64,000 bases of DNA from WRDS01 sp964492775 (GCA_964492775.1 CAZBLH010000002.1:62001-126000), one strand, 5' to 3'. Counted from the first letter of the stretch, positions 1 to 8,811 are shown. A program made the numbers and translations. The notes: generated from the letters alone by a model not told the origin.

Positions 1-37
1 CGGCGCCCCGGGCCTTGGCGCGACCGGCTATGAGCTG

Positions 38-2092
38 ATGCCGCTCGGCGAGAAGGTTGCCTGGGTCTCCCTGCACGCCCTGCTGTTCCTGGTTCCACTT
101 GCCGTGTCGAACCTCAACTTCTTCCGCATCGCCGGCGTACTTCCGATCACCTTTGACCAGTTCGACATCGTGAAGCTGTTCACGATGCGCGCCTGCACGC
201 TCATAGGCCTCGCGGGCTGGGGAGCAAACGTCCTATTGCGCGGGGGGAAGATCCGGCTCACGAAGGTGGACCTGCTCGTCCTCGGGTTCTTGGCGTGGGT
301 CGGTCTCACAACGGTGACATCCATCCATTGGCCGACGGCGATCTTCGGCAAGTACCGGAGATTTGAGGGCCTGATCTCGTTCGTCAACTATGCGGCCGTC
401 TTCTTCCTCACCGTGCAGTTGGTGGATCGCCGAGAGCGCATGCTGTCTCTTGTCCGCACACTCTTCTTCTCGGGCTCGATCGTCATGCTCTACGGGGCAC
501 TGCAGTATCTGGGCATCGAGCTCATCCCGTATGGCACGCTGCCGTTCGAGGCGCGCCGTTCGTTCGCCACGTACGGCAACCCCGACCTTCTCGGCGGATT
601 CCTCATGTTCATGCTGCCGATTTCGGTCACACTCGCTCTTTCCGAGCAGCGCGTGGCATGGCGGACGGCGTACTGGATCGGTGCGGTGCTCACAGCGATC
701 GTGACGATCACCGCCTTCACGCGCAGCGCGTGGGTGGGCGGTACCGTTGCTGTGGTAGTCCTGCTTGTGATGGCGTACCGGCAGAAGGTCAGACTCCGCC
801 GAGAAGACCTGGTGATGGCAGGCCTTGCCGTCGCAGTCGCAGCGGGCATCGTCGTGCGCAGCCTCTCGGCTCCCTCCGAGGTCATGAACTTCTTCGCCCG
901 CATCAAGTCCATCTTCGAGTTCGGCGAAGGTAGCGCGCTTACTCGCTTCCAGATCTGGGACGCGGCGCTGCAGGCGATCAAGGAGCGCCCGATTCTCGGA
1001 TTCGGCGCCGATACCTTCCGGCTCGTGTTCCCTCGCTTCAAGCCCGCCGCTTATGTTGCTGCCGCCGGATACTTGTCCGTTGCCGACAATGTGCACAACT
1101 ACCCCCTGCAGCTCGCGAGCGCCTTGGGCATTCCCGGAGTGCTCCTGCTGTACGCCCTGTTCGTGTGGGTACTCGTGATCTCCTTCGGGCGCGCGTTCGC
1201 GACGAAGGGGCCCGAGAGCGGCAACATCGTCTACTCGGGCCTGTGGGCGGCGGTGGTCGGCTACATCGTGCACCTGTTCTTCGGCTTGTCCGTCACCGGC
1301 ACGACCGTGCTGCTGTGGCTCGTGTTCGGGCTCCTGCTCGCCCCAGGCGCGCGGACCGTCGAGTTCAGGGGGGTCGAGTCAGCAGCCCGTGGACTGGTAG
1401 CGGGGCTCGCCGTCGCGCTTGCGAGCGTGCTGTTCATCGGCAACGCGGTCTACCTCTACGCAGACCACTACTACCTTCTGGCGCGGCTCGGCTCGGCCGA
1501 TCCTGCTGTGCGCGTCGAGAACGCCCAACGGGCTGTCGCGCTCAATCCCTTCAACGACATCTACCGTGCCGAGGTGGGGCTCGCCTTCATCGACCAGGGT
1601 TACGCGCACCTCAGCGCCGTGACGAGCGACCCGAACGCAGCGACAGCGGCGTACGACTCGTTCCTGCAGGCAGAGCGGTCCCTGATCGAGACGATCGAGT
1701 TCGTTCCGCCCGAGTACGACAACTACGTCTTTCTTGCCAACCTCTACAACACGATGGGGGAGTACTTCGACTCGGCGTACTTCGAGGACGCGAAGCGGAC
1801 GGCTCAGCAAGGCATCGAGGTGGAGAAGTACGGCCCGGCAATCCGCACCGAGTACGCGCGGGCGCTGGCTGCCACCGGTGATCTCGAGGAAGCCGTCAGC
1901 CAGCTCGAGTACGCGGTCGGACTCGACCCGGCGTACGGCCAGGGGGCGCTGATCCTCTCTCAGCTGTACGAGACATCGGGCGACTTGGAGATGGCGCTCG
2001 AGGTGCTGCAGGCTGCCGAGTCCCGCAAGCCGGGCCAGGCGGGAGTCGCCGAGCAGATCGCAGCGCTGGAAGCGAGCCTGACCGCCCCGTAA
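38..2092 (+). CDS. O-antigen ligase-like polytopic membrane protein with C-terminal TPR region
   Basis: The first ~450 residues form about ten hydrophobic membrane segments. Between them is a longer outer loop with His353 in a VHNYPLQ context and an upstream GFGADTF motif, the pattern of the Wzy/WaaL (O-antigen ligase, PF04932) family. That family transfers or polymerises lipid-linked glycans on the outer face of the membrane. Residues ~490-680 are soluble and TPR-like (repeated ALNPFNDIYRAEVGLAFID and LEEAVSQLEYAVGLDP type helices). The reading frame stays open to the left edge with no stop, so ATG 38 may be internal and the gene may begin outside the window. The substrate cannot be told from sequence. 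The downstream neighbours are an NHL protein and multiheme cytochromes. Confidence 0.75.
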   Translation: MPLGEKVAWVSLHALLFLVPLAVSNLNFFRIAGVLPITFDQFDIVKLFTMRACTLIGLAGWGANVLLRGGKIRLTKVDLLVLGFLAWVGLTTVTSIHWPTAIFGKYRRFEGLISFVNYAAVFFLTVQLVDRRERMLSLVRTLFFSGSIVMLYGALQYLGIELIPYGTLPFEARRSFATYGNPDLLGGFLMFMLPISVTLALSEQRVAWRTAYWIGAVLTAIVTITAFTRSAWVGGTVAVVVLLVMAYRQKVRLRREDLVMAGLAVAVAAGIVVRSLSAPSEVMNFFARIKSIFEFGEGSALTRFQIWDAALQAIKERPILGFGADTFRLVFPRFKPAAYVAAAGYLSVADNVHNYPLQLASALGIPGVLLLYALFVWVLVISFGRAFATKGPESGNIVYSGLWAAVVGYIVHLFFGLSVTGTTVLLWLVFGLLLAPGARTVEFRGVESAARGLVAGLAVALASVLFIGNAVYLYADHYYLLARLGSADPAVRVENAQRAVALNPFNDIYRAEVGLAFIDQGYAHLSAVTSDPNAATAAYDSFLQAERSLIETIEFVPPEYDNYVFLANLYNTMGEYFDSAYFEDAKRTAQQGIEVEKYGPAIRTEYARALAATGDLEEAVSQLEYAVGLDPAYGQGALILSQLYETSGDLEMALEVLQAAESRKPGQAGVAEQIAALEASLTAP

Positions 2093-2107
2093 CCGGCGCG
2101 AACGCTG

Positions 2108-2137
2108 GTCAGCCGCGCGGCGCGTTGCGGCGCTGAC
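2108..2137 (+). terminator. Possible hairpin terminator after the ligase-like gene
   Basis: GTCAGCCGC and GCGGCGCTGAC form an imperfect GC-rich stem 16 bases after the stop codon. There is no T-run, so an intrinsic terminator is only a possibility. Confidence 0.3.
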
Positions 2138-2206
2138 TGTGGGCATGCCTGTTGCAGAAGGTCGTTGAGACACGATGGAACGCCAACGCTCACGGAGCGA
2201 GCAGCT

Positions 2207-3427
2207 ATGAATGACGACATCAAGCGCATCATGTATAGCCTCGAGGAGACCGACGAGCCCGACGGTGATGTGCCCGAGGCACCGTCTCCTGACGCTGCGC
2301 CTCCGAGTGACGACTCGGAACTGCTCATTGACGACGTGGAGGCGCGCAACAAGCGCACGCGTCGCATCCTGATCGCGGCCGCTATCGTCCTCACCATAGT
2401 GTTGGGCGTGCTCGTGTGGTTGCTCCTTACCGGCGGCCTCGGCGACCGGATCGCGCCGCTCAATCGCACCCCCGTCTCGGGAATCTCTGCCGAACTCGTG
2501 ATCGATGGGCCGGGCACGGGCGACCTGCCCAAGTTCGATTCACCCATGGGCGCGGCGTTCAGCAGGAATGGTGAGTTGATCTACGTCGCAGACTCCGGCA
2601 ATGACCGGGTCTGCATCTTTGAGCGAGACGGGACTTATGTCTCCGAGTTCGGAGGCAAAGGCGTCGCCAAGCCGATCGAAGGCACTAAGCCGACCTGGGA
2701 TGAAGGCGAGCTCAACTACCCCGTCGACATCGCAGTGGACCGTCAGGGCTTGGTGTACGTCGCCGACTTCTACAACGACTCCATCTCGGTCTTCTCGGCG
2801 GAGGGCGAGTTTGTGCGGCGCTTCCCGGACCCGCATAAGGTGGTCGGCAAGGGTGGATCCGGGAGCGGAGGCACCGGGATCGCGGTGACTTCGGTCCATG
2901 TGGCGGGCAACCGTCTGTACGCCACCGACTCCTACCAGGTGTTCGTATTCAGCCTCGAAGGCGAACTGATTCAGCAGTTCGGCCGTCCGGGGATCGAGCC
3001 GGGGCAGTTCGATCGGCCTGGCGGAGTCGCGGTGGACGACGGTGGTCGCATCGCCGTGTCGGACTCGAACAACAACAGGGTCACGATGTTCACGCCAATG
3101 CTCGAAGTACTCTGGAGCACCGGTGGTCGGAGGCCGCTGGAGTACGGAGCAACCCCAACTCAGACTCCCGACGCCGCGTCTGAGGGATTCGTGTTGCCGA
3201 GAGGCATCACCGTGATCGATGGGGGAGACCTGCTCATCGCCGATCCGCTTGCGCAGGAGCTTGTGCGCGTGTCTGGGATCGGAAGAATCGTGACCCGGTA
3301 CGGAAGCAGGGGCGTGCAACCCTCGGAGCTCAACTTCCCGAGCGATGTGGACTGGATGGACGAGCGTGTCCTCATCACAGACCGGGAGAACGATCGCGTG
3401 CAGGTTGCCCGTCTTGTGGACGAGTAG
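2207..3427 (+). CDS. Membrane-anchored NHL-repeat (beta-propeller) protein
   Basis: The protein has an acidic cytoplasmic N-terminus (~45 residues), one transmembrane helix (~residues 48-70, rich in Ile/Val/Leu) and a long outer domain. The outer domain carries repeated units such as PMGAAFSRNGELIYVADSGN, YPVDIAVDRQGLVYVADF, FDRPGGVAVDDGGRIAVSDS and NFPSDVDWMDERVLITD. These are NHL/SMP-30-like propeller blades. ATG 2207 is preferred over the earlier TTG at 2165 because a GGAG lies nine bases upstream. NHL propellers usually mediate protein or ligand binding. The gene directly precedes the heptaheme cytochrome, so an accessory role in the cell-envelope redox apparatus is a reasonable inference but not shown. 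Confidence 0.8.
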   Translation: MNDDIKRIMYSLEETDEPDGDVPEAPSPDAAPPSDDSELLIDDVEARNKRTRRILIAAAIVLTIVLGVLVWLLLTGGLGDRIAPLNRTPVSGISAELVIDGPGTGDLPKFDSPMGAAFSRNGELIYVADSGNDRVCIFERDGTYVSEFGGKGVAKPIEGTKPTWDEGELNYPVDIAVDRQGLVYVADFYNDSISVFSAEGEFVRRFPDPHKVVGKGGSGSGGTGIAVTSVHVAGNRLYATDSYQVFVFSLEGELIQQFGRPGIEPGQFDRPGGVAVDDGGRIAVSDSNNNRVTMFTPMLEVLWSTGGRRPLEYGATPTQTPDAASEGFVLPRGITVIDGGDLLIADPLAQELVRVSGIGRIVTRYGSRGVQPSELNFPSDVDWMDERVLITDRENDRVQVARLVDE

Positions 3428-3438
3428 TGGCGTGAACC

Positions 3439-3468
3439 TTGCTCTAGCTTAATCGTGATTGGTAGACT
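3439..3468 (+). promoter_or_regulatory. Candidate promoter for the heptaheme cytochrome
   Basis: TTGCTC (3439-3444), an 18-bp spacer, then an extended -10 TGG-TAGACT ending at 3468. It lies 34 bp before the chosen start codon. Assigned by eye only. Confidence 0.4.
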
Positions 3469-3502
3469 GGCAGCGTACCTTCCTGAAGAGGTGTCTTCTC
3501 TG

Positions 3503-4567
3503 ATGCGCAGGATCCTGATAATCGCACTTGCTACCGTGGCTTTCACAACTGTGGCGGCTACGGCTCTCGCGTATCCAAGTCCCGCTGAACCCTTGCAGGC
3601 CTGTGTCGAATGCCACGGGAGTGCTGACGTTTCCGCGGCCACCGAACCGAGTGGGCCACACGGCGGCTACACAGTCGGTACCGATAAGTGCAGCACCTGT
3701 CACTCGGTCCACCAAGCCAAGTCTCCTCGCGCGCTTCTGCGCGGGGCGACGATTGCGGCCACCTGCAACACCTGCCATGACGGCACCGGTGGCCGCGGTG
3801 TCTACGGAGCAATCGCGCATCGGATGTCCGATGAGGAACAGGGTCCGCTGGGTGGACACACCCTCGGTGGTGCTGTCGACGGCAAGGTCACCGTCCCGGG
3901 CGGCAATCCTGATGGCACTCCGGCTCAGGTCGCTTTCACTGGCGAGGACGGCGGGTTGACATGCACCGACTGTCATAGCGCCCACGGCGGCGATACCGTT
4001 GACAAGTTCAAGGGTGACCGTTCTCGCGAGACCTCCGGCACTGTGATCGAGTCGAGCCGTCTGCTCCGCGCACGCCCGACTTCGGCGGATAATGCCGTGA
4101 CAACATACGGCACTGACTGGTGTGTTGCCTGCCACAAGGGCGCTGATAAGGCTGGCATGAATCACCCTGTAGCGAGTTCGACATCGACCGTTCCCGCTGA
4201 CTACTCGCAGGTTCGCGGTCTGCAGAGCTACGACGCGACGGCATTCGTAGAGGCCAATGAGCTGATTGGCCTTGGCCGGTCGAACCTTGGCTACGTCATG
4301 CCGACCGGCCTGAACGATGGCACTGCTCCGATCTGCCAGCAGTGCCATGAGGACTCTCGGAGCATCGCGAACGACCCTGCGTATCCGCAGTCGGTCCGAC
4401 GCGCGACTGAGGAGTTCAGCGCACCGTACTCCGGCGAGATTGACGGCAACCCGAAGTTCCAGAACTTCCCGCACGAGACCGTCAATTCGAAGCTGCTCAT
4501 CGAGCCGAAGGACTCACTCTGCACAAACTGCCACGATGTGGTGCCCGGGCCTGGCAGCAGCGAGTGA
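3503..4567 (+). CDS. Exported heptaheme c-type cytochrome
   Basis: There are seven CXXCH heme-binding motifs in order: CVECH, CSTCH, CNTCH, CTDCH, CVACH, CQQCH and CTNCH. The N-terminus is a typical Sec signal peptide (MRRILIIALATVAFTTV, then ATALA), which is why ATG 3503 is chosen over GTG 3455; an AAGAGG precedes it. The mature protein is about 330 residues with doublecytochrome/c3-like spacing and no other domain. It should sit outside the membrane, soluble or on the surface, and pass electrons. Its neighbour at 4679 is a membrane-anchored multiheme cytochrome, so the two could form a quinol-to-periplasm electron path. The terminal acceptor is unknown. Confidence 0.9.
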   Translation: MRRILIIALATVAFTTVAATALAYPSPAEPLQACVECHGSADVSAATEPSGPHGGYTVGTDKCSTCHSVHQAKSPRALLRGATIAATCNTCHDGTGGRGVYGAIAHRMSDEEQGPLGGHTLGGAVDGKVTVPGGNPDGTPAQVAFTGEDGGLTCTDCHSAHGGDTVDKFKGDRSRETSGTVIESSRLLRARPTSADNAVTTYGTDWCVACHKGADKAGMNHPVASSTSTVPADYSQVRGLQSYDATAFVEANELIGLGRSNLGYVMPTGLNDGTAPICQQCHEDSRSIANDPAYPQSVRRATEEFSAPYSGEIDGNPKFQNFPHETVNSKLLIEPKDSLCTNCHDVVPGPGSSE

Positions 4568-4586
4568 CAGCATTGGCGAAAGCTGA

Positions 4587-4598
4587 CCCGTTAACGGG
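4587..4598. repeat. Perfect 12-bp palindrome upstream of cytochrome promoter
   Basis: CCCGTTAACGGG is a perfect palindrome just upstream of the proposed -35 of the 4679 gene and 19 bases after the previous stop. It could be an operator or part of a terminator for the upstream cytochrome gene. Confidence 0.5.
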
Positions 4599-4600
4599 GC

Positions 4601-4629
4601 TTAAAGAGTCAGGATAGTTGTGCTAGTGT
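4601..4629 (+). promoter_or_regulatory. Candidate promoter of the NapC-like multiheme cytochrome
   Basis: TTAAAG (4601-4606), a 17-bp spacer, then an extended -10 TGC-TAGTGT (4621-4629). The expected transcription start falls inside the palindrome at 4630-4657. Confidence 0.45.
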
Positions 4630-4657
4630 GGCAGCGCGTTGAGTTCAACGCGCTGCC
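4630..4657. promoter_or_regulatory. 28-bp near-perfect inverted repeat at the predicted transcription start
   Basis: GGCAGCGCGTTGA, a GT spacer, then TCAACGCGCTGCC: two perfect 13-bp arms ending 11 bp before the Shine-Dalgarno AAGGAGG (4668-4674). Its place between -10 and RBS suggests an operator or a 5' mRNA hairpin. It lacks the T-run of an intrinsic terminator. Confidence 0.6.
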
Positions 4658-4678
4658 ATTTCACTGCAAGGAGGAACG

Positions 4679-6082
4679 ATGAGCGAGTTCGATCGCACAG
4701 AGGGCCCAGACGACCAGGGTCCCGTTGGTGCGTCCGGGGACGAGCCGCGCGAGAAGGTCGAGGGCTACGAGCGGGTCGAGGATGTGCCGCTCGGCAAAGC
4801 GACTACGGCTTCCCCTGGTGACTCTTCCGGCTCTGACAAGCCCGTAAAGAAGTCCAACGAGCGTAAGCGGCTCAGCGGGCTGGTGGGAGGCTTCAAGAAC
4901 CCGGCGACGCGTCCCCGCTTCATTATCTGGACGGGCGTTGCGGTATTCGCACTCGCTGCAGTCATGATCGTGGCGCTTGGCGTCACGTCGACGCGGTGGT
5001 TCTGTGCTGAGGGCTGTCACAAAGTCCAGGATGACTCGATCATCGCTTACGAGCATTCCCCCCACAAGAACATCAGTTGCATGGCGTGCCACATGCCGGC
5101 CGGAGCGGATCCCATCACGTTCATCCTCCACAAGGCCGAGGCGCTCGGTGAGCTCTACCTCACCGTGACTGACAACTTCGAGCTGCCGCTCAACGGGCAT
5201 AGCCATGTGTCGCTCACCATGGCGTCGGCCCAGTGCACGCAGTGCCACGCTCTCGACACTCGCAAAGTGACGCCCTCCGCCGGCATCCTGATCGACCACG
5301 AGGTCCACGCATCCAAGGGTGTCGAGTGCACGTACTGCCACAACCGCGTGGCGCATGTCGAGGACTTCGAGCTGACGCTCAACGACCCCTCCACCGGTGA
5401 GCGCAACAAGCCGCACGCGAACTTCTCGTCGATGACCGCTTGCTTCCGTTGCCACGTTCAGGGCGACGTGAAGGCCGCCGTTGCGTCGCTGACTGCTCCG
5501 GGTGAATGCAGCGCCTGTCACACCCCCGGATTCGAGCTCAAGCCTGCAAGCCACAAGGAAGCGGACTTCTTCCCGGCCAAGCATGGCGAACTTGCCAATG
5601 CTGAGGCGGAGCGGGTAGCCGAGGCCCTCGCTGAGGTTGGCGGCGCGGGTGAGGGTGAGGAGCACTCGAGCCTGAAGCTCCCGTCGATCGGCACAGACAA
5701 GGCGTACGCGTCCTCCGGTGGCGAAACGCTCGGTACCCAGCTGCCCGCCGTCGAGACGATCAACGAGTGCTATACCTGCCACGCCGAGAAGTTCTGTACC
5801 GACTGCCACAAGGCGCCGGTGCCGCACCCTGCAGACTTCATTCAGGCCCACGGCGAGTGGGGGCAGAAGGATCCGAAGTCCTGCGAGATGTGCCACGGTC
5901 CGGTCGACCGTTTCTGTGACGACTGCCACCACGGCAGCGCCATCAACTGGACGGTGGACACCAGCAGGTCGTGGATCCAGCAGCACGACGACGCTGTTGG
6001 CAAGACTGGCGCCAAGGCGTGCTTCGAGTGCCACGATCCGACCTACTGCGCACGGTGTCACGTAAGAGGCGGCAAGCTCTAG
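4679..6082 (+). CDS. Membrane-anchored NapC/NirT-like multiheme cytochrome c (about 12 hemes)
   Basis: An 80-residue polar, charged N-terminus precedes a single transmembrane helix (residues ~81-102). A NapC/NrfH-like start follows, where the first heme site is CAEGCH (Cys109, Cys113, His114). That is a CX3CH spacing rather than CXXCH. Eleven normal sites come after it: CMACH, CTQCH, CTYCH, CFRCH, CSACH, CYTCH, CTDCH, CEMCH, CDDCH, CFECH and CARCH. The NapC/NirT family oxidises menaquinol at the outer membrane face and hands electrons to periplasmic partners. The longer C-terminal part adds further hemes, giving a built-in wire. ATG 4679 follows AAGGAGG. The upstream heptaheme protein is the obvious partner. 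Confidence 0.9.
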   Translation: MSEFDRTEGPDDQGPVGASGDEPREKVEGYERVEDVPLGKATTASPGDSSGSDKPVKKSNERKRLSGLVGGFKNPATRPRFIIWTGVAVFALAAVMIVALGVTSTRWFCAEGCHKVQDDSIIAYEHSPHKNISCMACHMPAGADPITFILHKAEALGELYLTVTDNFELPLNGHSHVSLTMASAQCTQCHALDTRKVTPSAGILIDHEVHASKGVECTYCHNRVAHVEDFELTLNDPSTGERNKPHANFSSMTACFRCHVQGDVKAAVASLTAPGECSACHTPGFELKPASHKEADFFPAKHGELANAEAERVAEALAEVGGAGEGEEHSSLKLPSIGTDKAYASSGGETLGTQLPAVETINECYTCHAEKFCTDCHKAPVPHPADFIQAHGEWGQKDPKSCEMCHGPVDRFCDDCHHGSAINWTVDTSRSWIQQHDDAVGKTGAKACFECHDPTYCARCHVRGGKL

Positions 6083-6120
6083 CCGCTCCCGGGGCACTGC
6101 GATAGCCGATGCGATACACT

Positions 6121-6151
6121 GTCCCCCTGTCCGGGTTCCGGGCAGGGGGAC
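6121..6151 (+). terminator. Strong hairpin between the cytochrome and the radical SAM gene
   Basis: GTCCCCCTGTCCGG, a GTT loop, then CCGGGCAGGGGGAC form a 14-bp stem with one G-U pair. It starts 38 bp after the cytochrome stop. A -10-like TACACT (6115-6120) immediately precedes it, so a leader hairpin of the next gene is the alternative. Confidence 0.5.
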
Positions 6152-6211
6152 GGCTTTGGCCGCAGGGTAATCCGGATACGGTGTCTTTGACGAAAGGGAC
6201 CTTGCGAAGCC

Positions 6212-8020
6212 ATGCCCAAAGTGGATGTCGTCCTTCTGCACGCGCCGGCTGTCTATGACTTCCGTGAGCGCTCGATCATGTTCGGGCCGGTCTCGGACAT
6301 GGTGCCGTCGACGCCGATTTTCGAGATGTATCCCGTCGGGCTCACTACGATGGCGGAGTACATGGAGCGGCATGGCATCACCGTGCGTATCGTCAACCTG
6401 GCGGTGCTCATGCTCAACCGCCCGAACTTCGACGTAGAAGCGCATATCGCGAGCATGGATGCCGCTTTGTTCGGCATCGACCTGCACTGGCTGCCTCACG
6501 CCCATGGCTCGGTGGAGATCGCGCGCATCGTCAAGCGGCTGCATCCCGACACGCCCGTGGTCTTCGGCGGGCTTTCCTCGACCTACTTCCACGAAGAGCT
6601 CATCACCTATGACGCCGTCGATCTCGTGATGCGCGGAGACTCGACCGAGGAGCCGATGCGCCAACTGGTCGAGGCCGTGAAGCGCGGTGGCTCGCTCAGC
6701 GAGATACCCAACCTCACCTGGAAAGACTCGACCGGGGCGGTGACGGTGAACCCGCTCGAGTGGGTTCCGCGCGACATGAACGCCATCTCGCTTGACTACT
6801 CCTACAACATGAAGGCGGTCATCCGGTACCGCGACATGATGGGCTTCGTTCCCTTCAAGGACTGGCTCCAGTACCCGGTGTGCGCCTCACTGATCTGCAG
6901 AGGCTGCACGCACAACTGCGTGACCTGTGGCGGCTCGGCGCACTCGTTCCGGGAGCACTTCGGAAGAGGCCGCGTCGCGTTTCGCGATCCCGATCTGCTG
7001 GTGAGAGACATCCGGCACATCCAGCGCTACATCCCCGGACCCATGTTCGTGCTCAATGACTTCCTGCAGGCCGGGCCGGAGTACACTCGCCAGTTCATCG
7101 AGGGTCTCAACGGCATCAAGATGAAGAACCCGATCGGGTTCGAATTCTTCGGCCCGCCCAAAGAGGGTTTCTACGAGCTGCTGGACGCGAACCTCAACGA
7201 CTGGTCGGTGGAGATCAGCGTTGAAAGCCATGATGACGGGGTGCGCGCAGCCTTCGGTAAGAAGCACTATACGATCGATCAGATCGAGTACACCATCAAG
7301 GACGCGCTCGCCAAGGGTTGCTCGCGTTTCGACCTGTACTTCATGACCGGCATTCCGACCCAGACTGCGGCGAGCGTCCGGGAGACTGCCGACTACGTCC
7401 GGCACCTCTACGAATCGGTCGGGTACGACAAGCGGCTGCTCTGCTTCATCAGCCCCATGGCGCCCTTCCTCGATCCGGGCTCGCAGGTCTTCGACCGCCC
7501 AGAGGATTTCGGCTACACACTCAGGGCCAAGACTCTCGAAGAGCACAGGGAGCGCCTCCTCCTGCCCTCGTGGAAGCACATCATGAATTACGAGAGCGAT
7601 GCAATGACCGCCGACGAGATGGTCGACTCGACGTATGATGCGGCCCTGGCGATCAACCGCATCAAGGGTGAAGGCGGAGTGATCGATACCGCCACGATGG
7701 CGACCACGGAGACGCGCATCGCCGAAGCTCGCGACGCCATGCGCAGGATCGACGCGATCATGGACGGTCCGATCTCAACGCGCGAGCCTGCGCTGGTAGC
7801 GCTTAAAGAGGAGTTCGACCGCCTGTCCCAGTCAACGGTATGCGAGAAGACCGAGCTGAACTGGCCGCGGTACGTGGGCGTGCGCCACGTGGCTGCCGCC
7901 GCCGGCCTGTTCGTGCGCGAGAACACCGCCCTGCTGTTCGGTAAGAACAAGGACGGTGTGCGCCCTGCTGTATCCGACCAGCACACCCGAACTGAACCGG
8001 TCTACGAGCCGAAAGCCTGA
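6212..8020 (+). CDS. B12-binding domain radical SAM protein
   Basis: Residues ~1-150 look like a cobalamin-binding Rossmann domain; the sequence includes GLTTMAEYMERHG and VFGGLSSTYFHEEL. A radical SAM domain follows, with the cluster motif CTHNCVTC (Cys232, Cys236, Cys239; CX3CX2C). Residues beyond ~480 form a family-specific C-terminal region. The architecture is that of class B radical SAM enzymes, and the length and motif resemble the TIGR04190 (Ta0216) family. Those proteins often methylate unactivated carbons, but no substrate is known to me for this branch. menG begins eight bases after the stop, so the two genes are probably co-transcribed. A quinone or lipid substrate would fit but is inference. 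Confidence 0.8.
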   Translation: MPKVDVVLLHAPAVYDFRERSIMFGPVSDMVPSTPIFEMYPVGLTTMAEYMERHGITVRIVNLAVLMLNRPNFDVEAHIASMDAALFGIDLHWLPHAHGSVEIARIVKRLHPDTPVVFGGLSSTYFHEELITYDAVDLVMRGDSTEEPMRQLVEAVKRGGSLSEIPNLTWKDSTGAVTVNPLEWVPRDMNAISLDYSYNMKAVIRYRDMMGFVPFKDWLQYPVCASLICRGCTHNCVTCGGSAHSFREHFGRGRVAFRDPDLLVRDIRHIQRYIPGPMFVLNDFLQAGPEYTRQFIEGLNGIKMKNPIGFEFFGPPKEGFYELLDANLNDWSVEISVESHDDGVRAAFGKKHYTIDQIEYTIKDALAKGCSRFDLYFMTGIPTQTAASVRETADYVRHLYESVGYDKRLLCFISPMAPFLDPGSQVFDRPEDFGYTLRAKTLEEHRERLLLPSWKHIMNYESDAMTADEMVDSTYDAALAINRIKGEGGVIDTATMATTETRIAEARDAMRRIDAIMDGPISTREPALVALKEEFDRLSQSTVCEKTELNWPRYVGVRHVAAAAGLFVRENTALLFGKNKDGVRPAVSDQHTRTEPVYEPKA

Positions 8021-8028
8021 TTGCCGAG

Positions 8029-8778
8029 ATGCCCGAACACAACCAGTCAAACACCACTCCAGTGACCGAGGCTGCGCCTGGTGAGGCCACTGCGGAGCGC
8101 GTGCGCGGCATCTTCTCCAATATCGCGTCGAGCTACGACACGTTCAACGCGCTCGCGTCGCTCGGCATCGACCGCAGCTGGCGCAGCGCGTTGGTCAAGG
8201 CAGGTCGGTTCGATGCCACTTCCCGGGCGCTCGACATCGCAGCCGGCACTGGCGACGTCTCGCTGGCGATTGCCAAGAAGGCTGCACCTGCCGAGGTGGT
8301 CGTCTCGGACTTCGCGCCCGAGATGCTCGTGATCGCCGAGGAGAAGGCGCGGTCGTACCAGGGCCCTACGCGACTCAAGTTCATTGAGGCCGATGCTCAG
8401 GCGCTGCCGTTCGAGGACGACAGCTTCGACGTGGTGACCGTCGCTTTCGGCGTGCGGAACTTCCCCAAGCGGGAACTCAACTTCGCCGAGGTGCTGCGGG
8501 TGCTGAAGCCCGGTGGACGCTACGTGATCCTCGAGTTCTCGCGGCCGCCGTTCGCGCCGTGGCGGGCTGTCTATCACGTGTACCTACGCGGCGTGATTCC
8601 GGCGATCGGCGCTCTCCTCACCGGCGACAAGCCCAGCTTCGTGTATCTCAACGACTCGATCCGCCGTTTCCCGACGCAGCCGGAGCTCGCTGCAGAGCTC
8701 AAGGAAGCGGGTTTCTCGGCGGTCGAGTGGAAGAACCTCACCGGCGGTATCGTCGCACTGCATACGGCGGTTAAGTAG
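8029..8778 (+). CDS. menG: Demethylmenaquinone methyltransferase (MenG/UbiE family)
   Basis: A class I SAM methyltransferase of 249 residues, the usual size of UbiE/MenG. The SAM-binding glycine motif is ALDIAAGTGDVSLAI. The family signatures follow: NFPKRELNFAEVLRVLKPGG and LEFSRP, and near the end GGIVALH. It should methylate demethylmenaquinone in the last step of menaquinone synthesis, on the inner membrane face. In an organism with these cytochromes and a complex I, menaquinone is the expected quinone. It sits between a B12 radical SAM gene and an amidohydrolase of the type used in the futalosine route. Confidence 0.93.
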   Translation: MPEHNQSNTTPVTEAAPGEATAERVRGIFSNIASSYDTFNALASLGIDRSWRSALVKAGRFDATSRALDIAAGTGDVSLAIAKKAAPAEVVVSDFAPEMLVIAEEKARSYQGPTRLKFIEADAQALPFEDDSFDVVTVAFGVRNFPKRELNFAEVLRVLKPGGRYVILEFSRPPFAPWRAVYHVYLRGVIPAIGALLTGDKPSFVYLNDSIRRFPTQPELAAELKEAGFSAVEWKNLTGGIVALHTAVK

Positions 8779-8811
8779 CCGCTCGCCTACGCGGGCTGGG
8801 GTAGAATCGCG

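Noticed and set aside
4661..6664. A 667-residue open frame on the minus strand
   Set aside because: It lies antisense to the cytochrome gene with its 12 heme motifs and the start of the radical SAM gene. It has no family resemblance and is a product of high GC.
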